A stretch of DNA of 64,000 nucleotides from CAVSPO01 sp963730005. Lineage in GTDB: Bacteria > Actinomycetota > Actinomycetes > Propionibacteriales > Propionibacteriaceae. Numbering within the stretch: position 1 is the first letter of the stretch; each line of letters starts with the position of its first letter. The translations under genes were made by a program, and so were the position numbers. Where the stretch lies: contig CAVSPO010000019.1 in the NCBI GenBank assembly GCA_963730005.1, forward strand, positions 53,219 through 117,218, given 5' to 3'. Shown in pieces: positions 25,066 to 32,690 of the stretch. A model generated the notes under the pieces. That model did not search any database. It saw only the letters and a list, made by a program, of their open reading frames with translations, and was not told where the DNA came from.

Positions 25066-26538
25066 ATGAGTAACGAACCAACCGAGCAGACCACCGGCAA
25101 GACGGCGGGCGAAACCCCTGTGGCCGGGCGTCGCCGCATCGGCCTTCCGATTGCGGTCCTGGCGGTGTGCACCGTCGCCGCGATTGCGATCACCTGGTTG
25201 CTGACAACGATCTTCACCCACAAGCAGGAGTACAAGTCGCCCTTCACCGAGGTGGTGACCATCGACGAGACCGTCGTCGACCCGGCCGTGTGGGGGCGCA
25301 ACTTCCCGTTGCAGTACGAGTCGTACAAGCTGACGGCCGAAATGCCCGAATCCGAGAAGGCATACCGCACCCCCACCGAGGCCGATCCCCGCACCTTCAC
25401 CGCCAAGAGCAAGATCGAGGCCGACCCCCGTCTGGTCACCATGTGGCAGGGCTACGCCTTCTCGGTCGACTACCGCGAGCCACGCGGCCACGAGTGGATG
25501 ACCCTCGACCAGCAGCTCACACGCCGCATGCTCGAGTTCAAGCAGCCCGGCGCTTGCGCCAACTGCCATGTCTCGCTGCCCGCAGTTGTGCGGCAGCTGG
25601 GCAACGGCGACGAGGCTGCCGGCTGGGCGGCCATGAACAAGATGCCGTACAAGGAGCTGGACGCACAGACCGAACTGCACCCGGTGGCCTGCATCGACTG
25701 CCATGAGCCCACCACCATGAAGCTTCGGATCACCCGTCCCGCCTTCATCGAGGGCATCAAGGAGTACAAGGCCAGCCAGGGCATCCAGGACTACGACGTC
25801 ACCAAGGACGCCACCACCCAGGAGATGCGTGCCTTCGTCTGCGCCCAGTGCCACGTCGAGTACTACTTCAAGGGCGACGAGAAGACCCTGACCTTCCCGT
25901 GGGACAAGGGCCTGACCGTCAACAACGCCATCGAGTACTACGACGAGGTCGGCTTCACCGACTTCACCCACAAGCTGACCGGGGCCAAGGCCCTCAAGGC
26001 CCAGCACCCCGACTTCGAGACGTGGAACCAGGGTGTGCACGCGCGGGCCGGCGTCACCTGCGCCGACTGCCACATGGCCTACAAGCGTGACGGCGCCTCC
26101 AAGGTCACCGACCACCAGATCGCCAGCCCGATGCGCAGCGACGAGACCGTCAACGCCACGTGCCTGACGTGCCACCACACCACCGAGGCCGAGATGAAAG
26201 GCCGGGTCGAGCAGATCCACACTCGCTACGACGAGGCCAAGGACATCTCGTTCAACGCGTTGGACATGCTGATCAGGGACATCGAGGCGGCCCAGGCCAA
26301 TGGCACGCCGGACGCCCAGCTGGACGCCGCACGCGCCTACCAGCGCAACGCGCAGTACATCATGGACTACTCGGTGTCCGAGAACTCCCGCGGCTTCCAT
26401 GCCCCCGGCTACTCGATCAGCATCCTGAACCAGGTCACCGACCTGTCGCGTCGTGGCCAGTTGGTGCTGCGCGGCGTCGACGTCACCAACACCCCCGGGC
26501 CGGTGTCTTCTGCGACTCCCCCGACCACACCAGCTTGA
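25066..26538 (+). CDS. nrfA: Ammonia-forming cytochrome c nitrite reductase
   Basis: 490 residues with an N-terminal signal/anchor helix (25-45) and five heme sites: CANCH (C164-H168), CIDCH, CAQCH, CADCH and CLTCH. It reduces nitrite to ammonium with six electrons. Active-site and calcium-site residues are recognisable: CHVEYYF supplies the catalytic Tyr and calcium-site Glu, KAQHPDFETW the Lys and Gln calcium ligands and catalytic His. The first heme, which carries the active site, has CxxCH rather than the usual CxxCK. Such CxxCH NrfA proteins are known in some bacteria. Context (NrfH, System II maturation) supports true nitrite ammonification. Confidence 0.93.
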   Translation: MSNEPTEQTTGKTAGETPVAGRRRIGLPIAVLAVCTVAAIAITWLLTTIFTHKQEYKSPFTEVVTIDETVVDPAVWGRNFPLQYESYKLTAEMPESEKAYRTPTEADPRTFTAKSKIEADPRLVTMWQGYAFSVDYREPRGHEWMTLDQQLTRRMLEFKQPGACANCHVSLPAVVRQLGNGDEAAGWAAMNKMPYKELDAQTELHPVACIDCHEPTTMKLRITRPAFIEGIKEYKASQGIQDYDVTKDATTQEMRAFVCAQCHVEYYFKGDEKTLTFPWDKGLTVNNAIEYYDEVGFTDFTHKLTGAKALKAQHPDFETWNQGVHARAGVTCADCHMAYKRDGASKVTDHQIASPMRSDETVNATCLTCHHTTEAEMKGRVEQIHTRYDEAKDISFNALDMLIRDIEAAQANGTPDAQLDAARAYQRNAQYIMDYSVSENSRGFHAPGYSISILNQVTDLSRRGQLVLRGVDVTNTPGPVSSATPPTTPA

Positions 26539-26586
26539 TGACGGTGCTGCGGGTGTTCCCCGCGCGTCTGAGGCGGGCGGTGGCAG

Positions 26587-27447
26587 GTGGCTGAGCGTCC
26601 AACGACCTCGGGTGCTGAGCCCGGAGCCCCGAGTGCTCCCGGGGCGTCCCGGGAGCAGCTCGAAGCCTTCCTTGCTTCGGCTCCCGACGAGCTGAAGGCC
26701 TGGGCACAACAGCAGCTCGACGACCTGGGTGCCGATCCTGTTGCTGCGCCGGCTGACAGCGACGGGGCGGTCGGGCTGGAAGCTGTATTGGACGACGCCG
26801 ATCTGGAGCCCGAGCCGGTGCGGCCCGCGGCTGCTGGTGCTGCCGCGGACCGGCCCCGGCGCGGGGTGGCCGGCGTCAACAAGATGCTGGTCGTGCTGCT
26901 GGTGGCGGCCATCGTCGTCGCCGTCTACGCGGTGGGCAACAGGGGTTCCAGCCCCACGGCGTCGTCCTCGGCGACCATGCCTGTTGCGACGACCAGTGCG
27001 CTGGATCAGGCCAAGGTGACCGACCTCAAGAACAAGGTCACCGCCAACCCCTCCGACATCGAGTCGTTGCGCGAGCTGGGCAGGCTCTACTACGAGGCCG
27101 GGGAATACCAGGAGGCGGCGAGCTGGCAACAGAAGATCGTCGATCAGCGCCCCGACGACCTGGACGCGCTGCTGGCCCTGGGTGTGGCGCACTTCAACTC
27201 GGGGAACCTGGAGCTGGCCGAGCAGAACTGGACGAAGGCGGCCGCGGTGGCCCCCGACAAAGCCGCACCGCACTACAACCTGGGTTTCCTGTACTTGAGC
27301 AAGACGCCTCCCGACTACGAGCGGATGGAACAGGAGTGGGCCCGGGTGGTGGCGCTGGAGCCCGATTCCGAAATGGCGCAAACCGTCCGGAGCCATCTGG
27401 GGCGCCTGAGCAGCACATCGCCATCGGCCAGCCGCTCCGGGGGCTGA
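26587..27447 (+). CDS. Membrane-anchored TPR protein of the nrf/ccs operon
   Basis: 286 residues from GTG 26587. A disordered, Pro/Ala-rich cytosolic stretch (1-95) precedes one membrane helix (MLVVLLVAAIVVAVYAV) and an extracytoplasmic domain with about three TPR units (LRELGRLYYEAGEYQEAASW, then ALLALGVAHFNSGNLELAEQNW). The layout resembles NrfG or the C-terminal part of CcmH/CcmI, which hold apocytochrome during heme attachment. A role as chaperone for NrfA/NrfH maturation is inferred. Two bases separate it from ccdA. Confidence 0.78.
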   Translation: MAERPTTSGAEPGAPSAPGASREQLEAFLASAPDELKAWAQQQLDDLGADPVAAPADSDGAVGLEAVLDDADLEPEPVRPAAAGAAADRPRRGVAGVNKMLVVLLVAAIVVAVYAVGNRGSSPTASSSATMPVATTSALDQAKVTDLKNKVTANPSDIESLRELGRLYYEAGEYQEAASWQQKIVDQRPDDLDALLALGVAHFNSGNLELAEQNWTKAAAVAPDKAAPHYNLGFLYLSKTPPDYERMEQEWARVVALEPDSEMAQTVRSHLGRLSSTSPSASRSGG

Positions 27448-27449
27448 GG

Positions 27450-28166
27450 GTGGGCATCACGTTGCCGCTGGCGTTGTTGGCCGGGATCGTGTCGTTCGCG
27501 TCCCCCTGTTTCCTGCCGATCGTGCCCGGGTTCCTTGGGCAGCTGGTCGGCACCGACCTGGACGGTCGTCCGCCGCCTCGACGGGTGGCGCTGGGACATT
27601 CGCTGGTTTTCGTCGCCGGGTTCAGCCTGGTGTTCATGGCCTTGTGGGCCTCCCTGGGTTTGTTCGGGGTCTGGTTGGAAGGCCACCGCACTGCGCTGCG
27701 GATCGTCGGCGGTTCGGTCCTCGTCGTGCTTGGTCTGCACGTGTCGGGGTTGGTCCGCATCGCGCTGCTCGACCGGCAGCTGAGCCTGCCGCTGGGGCCT
27801 CGCGCGCCACGCCAACCGGGCGAGCGTCCCGGTTACCTGCGTTCCGCGCTGCTCGGGCTGGGCTTCGGCGCCGGCTGGACGCCGTGCATCGGCCCGGTGT
27901 TGGGTGGCATCATCGGGCTGGCGGCGGTCAGCGGCTCAGCAGGTCGCGGTTTCGCACTGCTGCTGGCGTACTGCGTCGGCCTGGGGCTGCCGTTCGTCCT
28001 GGTGGCTGTGGGTGCGTCGGCCGTCACCGAGCGTCTGGCCTGGTTCCAGCGTCACCACGTCGGTGTGTCGTTGGTCAGCGGAGGATTGCTGGTCATCACC
28101 GGCTTCCTGATCATCACCGACCTGTTCACGAGACTGTCCGGCCTGTTCCCCGGAATCGGCGGGTGA
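27450..28166 (+). CDS. ccdA: Cytochrome c biogenesis thiol-reducing membrane protein
   Basis: 238 residues from GTG 27450, two bases after the TPR gene. About six membrane helices in two repeats, each with a conserved Pro-Cys: SFASPCFLPIVPGFL and GWTPCIGPVLGG. These cysteines move reducing equivalents from cytosolic thioredoxin across the membrane to the extracytoplasmic thioredoxin, which keeps the heme-binding cysteines of apocytochromes reduced. The partner thioredoxin is the last gene of the operon. Confidence 0.9.
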   Translation: MGITLPLALLAGIVSFASPCFLPIVPGFLGQLVGTDLDGRPPPRRVALGHSLVFVAGFSLVFMALWASLGLFGVWLEGHRTALRIVGGSVLVVLGLHVSGLVRIALLDRQLSLPLGPRAPRQPGERPGYLRSALLGLGFGAGWTPCIGPVLGGIIGLAAVSGSAGRGFALLLAYCVGLGLPFVLVAVGASAVTERLAWFQRHHVGVSLVSGGLLVITGFLIITDLFTRLSGLFPGIGG

Positions 28167-28174
28167 GGAGCACC

Positions 28175-29659
28175 ATGACCAGCAGCACACGGGATCGACT
28201 TGCTGAGCCCCGTTCCGGCAGCGCCGGGGGTGGGCCCATCGACGGCCTGGACGGCGGTGTCGAGGTGCGTCCTGGCGAGCTGTTCGCCCGTGCCTACGCC
28301 TTCTTCTACTCCAAGCGCACCGGGCTGGCTCTCATCCTGGCGCTCGGTTTCTTCTCACTGTTGGGAGTCCTGTTCGATCAGGCCTCCGACAACGTCCGCG
28401 CCGACCCAGCCAGCTACGCCAGCTGGCTGGAACAGGCCAGTACCAAGTACGGCGGCTGGACCAGTGCGCTGAGCTTCCTGGGGGTCTTCGGCATCTTCGA
28501 CTCGTGGCTGTTCCGCCTCACCACGGTGGGGCTGGCCCTCAGCATCCTGGCCTGCTCCTTCCACCGGCTGCCCAGGATCAATCAGCACTCGTTGCGCCCG
28601 TTCACCCATGTCACGGCGGACTTCTTCACCAAGTCGCGGATGCAGGCCACGGTGGCGTTGCCGGTTGACCCCGACGCGGCGCTGCAGCGGGTGCGGTCCG
28701 CACTGGCCGCTCAACGGTTTCGCGTCCTGCAGGACGACCGCGGGCCGGGGCTGAACCTGTATGCAGACAAGAACCGGTTCGCCCCTTACGGCACGATCGT
28801 GGCGCACTTCGCCTTCGTGATCATCATCATCGGGGTGCTGGCGACCTCCACCCTGGGCTTCAAGGACGACCAGTTCCCGGTGACCGTCGGCTCCACCGTC
28901 GAGGTCGGCCATGGCACCGGGCTGAGCGTCGAGGCACGGTCGTTCAGCGACAGCTATTACGACAACGGGACACCCAAGGACTACGTCAGCGACCTGGTGC
29001 TGTACCGCGACGGCCAGCAGGTGGCCCAGCAGGAGATCCGCGTCAACGACCCGCTCAGCCACGACGGCATCACCTTCTACCAGTCCTATTTCGGCATTTC
29101 CGCCGTGCTGGAGATCCGTGACGCCCAGGGCACCCCGGTGTTCAACGACGGGGTGCCGCTGCAGTGGACCACCGGAGACAACGTGTACAGCTACGGCAAG
29201 GTCACCCTGGAGGGCAAGGAACTGCTCGTCTACGTGGTGGGCGTGGCGTCCGGCCAGATGGACCCCAGCATCGGCCCCGGCCAGGTGCGTGTGGAGGTCT
29301 ACCCGGTGAACAGCGACACGCCCCTCGGGTCGAGCGTGCTTTCGCAGGGGGTGCCCACGCAGATCGGCGACCTCAGCTACACGTTCCAGCGCGAACGCCA
29401 GTTCACCGGACTGATGGTCAAGCAGGACCGAGGCGCCTGGATCGTCTGGCTGGGCTGCCTGTTGATCGTCCTGGGCACCTGTTACACCATGTTCTTCAGC
29501 CACCGCCGCATCTGGGTGCGGGTAACGTCAACCCCGGACGGGTCCCAGGTGCAGCTTGCAGCACCCGACCGTCCGGACTCCATGGCCGCACAGAAGTTCA
29601 ACGAACTCGCCGACGCCATCACCCAGCCGGGTGGCGGCTCCGAGGGTAGGGATGGATGA
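28175..29659 (+). CDS. resB: Cytochrome c synthetase subunit ResB (Ccs1)
   Basis: 494 residues from ATG 28175. Three N-terminal membrane helices, a large extracytoplasmic domain (about 235-425) and a final helix (WIVWLGCLLIVLGTCYTMFFSH) match ResB/Ccs1. A family signature is the stretch YADKNRFAPYGTIVAHFAF, whose His is a candidate heme ligand. With CcsB it exports heme and attaches it to CxxCH motifs (System II). It overlaps ccsB by eight bases, so the two are translated together. Confidence 0.93.
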   Translation: MTSSTRDRLAEPRSGSAGGGPIDGLDGGVEVRPGELFARAYAFFYSKRTGLALILALGFFSLLGVLFDQASDNVRADPASYASWLEQASTKYGGWTSALSFLGVFGIFDSWLFRLTTVGLALSILACSFHRLPRINQHSLRPFTHVTADFFTKSRMQATVALPVDPDAALQRVRSALAAQRFRVLQDDRGPGLNLYADKNRFAPYGTIVAHFAFVIIIIGVLATSTLGFKDDQFPVTVGSTVEVGHGTGLSVEARSFSDSYYDNGTPKDYVSDLVLYRDGQQVAQQEIRVNDPLSHDGITFYQSYFGISAVLEIRDAQGTPVFNDGVPLQWTTGDNVYSYGKVTLEGKELLVYVVGVASGQMDPSIGPGQVRVEVYPVNSDTPLGSSVLSQGVPTQIGDLSYTFQRERQFTGLMVKQDRGAWIVWLGCLLIVLGTCYTMFFSHRRIWVRVTSTPDGSQVQLAAPDRPDSMAAQKFNELADAITQPGGGSEGRDG

Positions 29660-30587
29660 CATGCTCGAGCTGTCGCAGTTGTTCCTGGTGGTCAGCACGA
29701 TTCTGGTGACGTTGGGGCTGGCCGCCTATCTGGTGGCCGTGATCTCCGCACGGGGCGCCCAGCGCCAGCCGGCCGAGGCGAAGCAGCAGGTGCTGGTGGA
29801 GTCGTCCGGGGCCCCCAGTGCGGTGTCCGACGGAGTGCCCGCTGAGGGTCGCCGAGCCGCTGCGCCGGCCCGTCAGAAACTGGGCGTGGTGTGGTTCGGT
29901 TCGAAACTGGTGCAGCTCGCCTTGGTGTTCCTCACCACATCGCTGGTCACTCGCACCATGGCGACCGGGCACGCCCCGTTCGCCAACCATTTCGAGTTCG
30001 CTGTTTCGTTCGCGTGGGGCATGACGCTGGCCTACATCTACTTCGAGTGGCGCTACCAAGTCCGCACGCTGGCTCTCGTCGTGCTGCCCGTCATCCTGGG
30101 GATGCTGCTGTACGCGTCCACGCTGTCGTACGAGGCGAATCCGCTGATGCCTGCCTTGCAGAACAGCCCGCTGCTCACCCTGCACGTCTTCACTGCCGCG
30201 CTCGCCTACGGAGCAGCCGTGATCGCCTTCGGTGCCGCAGTGATGTTCCTGATCGAGCCGAAACTGAAGTGGCAGGGGTTGCCGAAACCCGCACTGCTCG
30301 ACGAGATCGGCTACAAGGCTGTGGTCATCACCTTCCCGATGCTGACCATCATGATCATCCTGGGTGCGATCTGGGCGAACATTGCTTGGGGCCAGTACTG
30401 GAGCTGGGACCCGAAGGAGACCGCCGCACTGGTCACCTGGCTGATCTACGGCGCCTACCTGCATGCCCGCGTGGTGCGCGGCTGGCGCGGCCGGAGGGCG
30501 GCCTGGTTGCTGGTGGCGGGCTTTGCGGCCATCCTGTTCACCTACTTCGGCAACCTGTTCTTCGGCGGCCTGCACTCCTACGTCTGA
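29652..30587 (+). CDS. ccsB: Cytochrome c synthetase subunit CcsB/ResC
   Basis: 311 residues from ATG 29652 (ATG 29661 is possible). Eight or so membrane helices with the heme-handling tryptophan-rich segment WGQYWSWDPKE near residue 250, flanked by histidines in LHVFTAALAYG and at the C-terminus. It forms the heme lyase with ResB and serves the nine heme sites of NrfH and NrfA. Confidence 0.93.
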   Translation: MDDMLELSQLFLVVSTILVTLGLAAYLVAVISARGAQRQPAEAKQQVLVESSGAPSAVSDGVPAEGRRAAAPARQKLGVVWFGSKLVQLALVFLTTSLVTRTMATGHAPFANHFEFAVSFAWGMTLAYIYFEWRYQVRTLALVVLPVILGMLLYASTLSYEANPLMPALQNSPLLTLHVFTAALAYGAAVIAFGAAVMFLIEPKLKWQGLPKPALLDEIGYKAVVITFPMLTIMIILGAIWANIAWGQYWSWDPKETAALVTWLIYGAYLHARVVRGWRGRRAAWLLVAGFAAILFTYFGNLFFGGLHSYV

Positions 30588-30597
30588 GCGAGACGAC

Positions 30598-31242
30598 GTG
30601 ACGACCATCACGGACCCGACCATTCCCCACGACCACCAGGGGGATTGGCGGGCGCGCGTGCGCGACAGCCGCTGGGGCAGCGTCCTGGTGTTGGTGTTCG
30701 TCACGATCGCAGTGGTCGTCGGCGCCTTCCTGGTGATGCGCCCCGACCAGGGCGGCGACTCGGTGACGGCGGTGCAGATCGACGGCGTCGCTGCGGCACC
30801 CAAGGTCGGTGGCACTGCGCCGGCTTTCACCGCCACCACGCTGGACGGCGCGCCGATTTCGCTCGAGGAACTGAAAGGACGCCCAGTCTGGCTGGTCTTC
30901 ATGGCCTCGTGGTGCACGGCGTGCCGGGCTGAGGCGCCGGACATCCAGACCGCCCACCAGCAAGCGGGCCCCGACGGGGTTGCGGTGGTGGCCGTCTATT
31001 TGAACGAGGACGCCTCGGCCGTCCGCGCCTACACCCAGCGGCTCGGCCTGACCTTCACCCACCTGCCTGACCCGGATGCCGAGATCGCGGCAGCCTACGG
31101 GGTGAAGGGCATCCCGGCGCACTTCTTCATCGACGGGGCCGGTGTGGTGCGAGCCACCGCACTGGGCATCCTGAGCCCCCAGCAGATCGACGAAGCTGTC
31201 GCCGAGGCTGGGCGGTGTGAGGCGACCGGGCAACGAAGTTAG
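30598..31242 (+). CDS. resA: TlpA/ResA-type extracytoplasmic thioredoxin
   Basis: 214 residues from GTG 30598. One N-terminal membrane helix (VLVLVFVTIAVVVGAFLV) anchors a thioredoxin domain with active site WCTAC and the cis-proline loop GIPAHFFID. It most likely reduces the cysteines of apocytochrome heme motifs with electrons from CcdA. It closes the nrf/ccs operon; the downstream gene is a truncated SDR with its own ribosome binding site. Confidence 0.9.
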   Translation: MTTITDPTIPHDHQGDWRARVRDSRWGSVLVLVFVTIAVVVGAFLVMRPDQGGDSVTAVQIDGVAAAPKVGGTAPAFTATTLDGAPISLEELKGRPVWLVFMASWCTACRAEAPDIQTAHQQAGPDGVAVVAVYLNEDASAVRAYTQRLGLTFTHLPDPDAEIAAAYGVKGIPAHFFIDGAGVVRATALGILSPQQIDEAVAEAGRCEATGQRS

Positions 31243-31299
31243 GCTGAATTCATTGGCGGATCAGCAATGGGGCTGATCAACTCAATGAGGAGGCGCCCA

Positions 31300-31566
31300 A
31301 TGCGGGAGTACTACGACAAGAAGGTGGCGGTCGTGACAGGTGCCGCCTCGGGAATCGGCTTGGCGGTGACCGAGCTGATGATCGAGAACGGAGCCACGGT
31401 CTTCCTCGCGGATTTCAACGCGGACGCCCTGTCCGCTGAAGTGGACAGGCTCAACGCCCGCACCCCCGGCAAAGCGATCGGCGTCCGAACGTCACAAGGG
31501 AATGTTTGGGGTCTCATCGATCGTGGTGGTTGTGCGCCAACAACAGAAACCCTAATCAATGACTAA
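31300..31566 (+). pseudogene. Truncated short-chain dehydrogenase (N-terminal remnant)
   Basis: The ATG at 31300 follows GAGGAGG and opens a classical SDR start: YYDKKVAVVTGAASGIGLAV with the cofactor glycines, then FLADFNADAL and TPGKAIGV. The residues align one for one with the intact SDR at 19 kb up to the equivalent of its LGVHCDVTDE. After about base 31490 the similarity stops and the frame runs into unrelated sequence, ending at 31566. The catalytic half is missing. The break marks the left edge of the decayed block that extends to about 38 kb. Confidence 0.85.
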
Positions 31567-31915
31567 CAGCACCGCTCTTGGATGGCGAGCTTGGCACGCA
31601 GGGGTTTCGCAACACGAGCATGCTGGGCCACCAAAGGCAACGATCTCGCCCGCTGACACAAATCCTTGGCTTGGCTCGGGACAACCTTCACCCCGAAGCG
31701 TATCGCGCGAATTGCACCTGCCTCTGAAGGACTTGCAGAGCGCAACCCAAGGGCTGACGCTCATGAGCGTGGCCTGAGGAGGTCGATCCCGGCGTATGCT
31801 GCAGCGTCTGGCGTGAGGCGGCTCGATTGACCGGTGAGAAAGCTCGACCCAGAGAGGTACAGTGAAGTACGCAATTGCGCGTCGCCTTCAGATAGGGAGT
31901 GGGTAGTTACGGAGC
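31567..31915. other. No recognisable gene; junction of the decayed block
   Basis: I see no supported gene here. Short minus-strand frames exist (for example one ending with LVAQHARVAKPLRAKLAIQ at about 31563-31640) that may be a transposase-like remnant, but nothing is identifiable. The base composition is somewhat less GC-rich than the flanks. Confidence 0.4.
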
Positions 31916-32302
31916 ATGGGTACGGTGTCAAAGGTTGTGAAGTTCTACGAACCGGTTCTTTTTGACCAGCAAGATGAGCCGCAGTTGTTCAACCACGATT
32001 TCTGGACGAACGCCCTGGAGAAGCTCGGAGGCCTACCTACGTCCGATCGCGAATACTCGCGCAATGGCACCACCTATTGCGGGGAGGCTCGAGTTGCCAG
32101 ATCGCCTGCAGCCCGATACTTGTACGTGGGGCGCCTCCGGCCGCCCGCTGATTCGCCAGATAATTACAGGCAGAAAAGGAAAAGAAATGCTGCACACGTT
32201 CACCAGGTGATGAATGATGCGGGGACGCAGTCGGCACTACTGGTGCTAAGGCAAACACAGACCAGGCCTCAGCACACTGAGATGACGAGGCTGACTGGCT
32301 GA
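31916..32302 (+). CDS. Hypothetical protein, probable N-terminal fragment
   Basis: 128 codons from ATG 31916 with ACGGAGC upstream. The first 85 residues look like real protein (KVVKFYEPVLFDQQDEPQLF, then GTTYCGEARVARSPAARYLY and VGRLRPPADSPDNY). The rest is Gln/Arg/Thr-rich and may be out of frame: an adjacent frame carries ASGRPLIRQIITGRKGKEML at the same place. I do not recognise the family. The start is intact, so a short product could still be made. Confidence 0.45.
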   Translation: MGTVSKVVKFYEPVLFDQQDEPQLFNHDFWTNALEKLGGLPTSDREYSRNGTTYCGEARVARSPAARYLYVGRLRPPADSPDNYRQKRKRNAAHVHQVMNDAGTQSALLVLRQTQTRPQHTEMTRLTG

Positions 32303-32617
32303 TGAACTCGACCCCGACGACACCTGGCTGTTCAGCGAATTGAAGGATGCAGACTACCCCGCGCTCGCGCCAGTGGCTGATGCGTTGGGCGAAGCCGCCT
32401 GGAGCACAACGGACGCCTATCAGCGCCTGCTTGACGTCGGCGCTCGGCGCAGGCCTCACGCCTCGCCGGCGTTGGCGCAGGAGATTGCACTGCTGTGATC
32501 TCTGCGGTGATGACGATGGCAGCACGAGTTGTGACTGATCTGCGGGATATACAGAGCGCTGCGCGAGAGCTGGTGTGCGGCTGTAGCGACTCCCGTAGCG
32601 GCTGGAGCTTGGATTGA
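32295..32617 (+). pseudogene. Two short coupled ORF remnants
   Basis: One frame (32295-32498) without a start codon encodes the coherent tail DELDPDDTWLFSELKDADYP ... ALAQEIALL-stop. It overlaps by four bases (GTGA) a 40-residue frame (32495-32617) beginning VISAVMTMAARVVTDLRD. The coupling looks like a former operon junction. Neither part is identifiable. They precede the truncated HsdR gene. Confidence 0.35.
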
Positions 32618-32690
32618 GAATGGTCTGGGCTCTGCATCCTGGCAGTGCACTTGAGTTTGCGAGAGGGAGGGCAGAAGGGAGGATTGGGGA

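Noticed and set aside
24976..27396. 806-codon open frame antisense to nrfA
   Set aside because: The plus strand shows ten conserved heme cysteines in nrfA alone; the antisense product is compositionally biased and without domains.
31563..31764. Minus-strand transposase remnant
   Set aside because: Two short overlapping frames look faintly transposase-like at one end, but no motif or inverted repeat can be shown.
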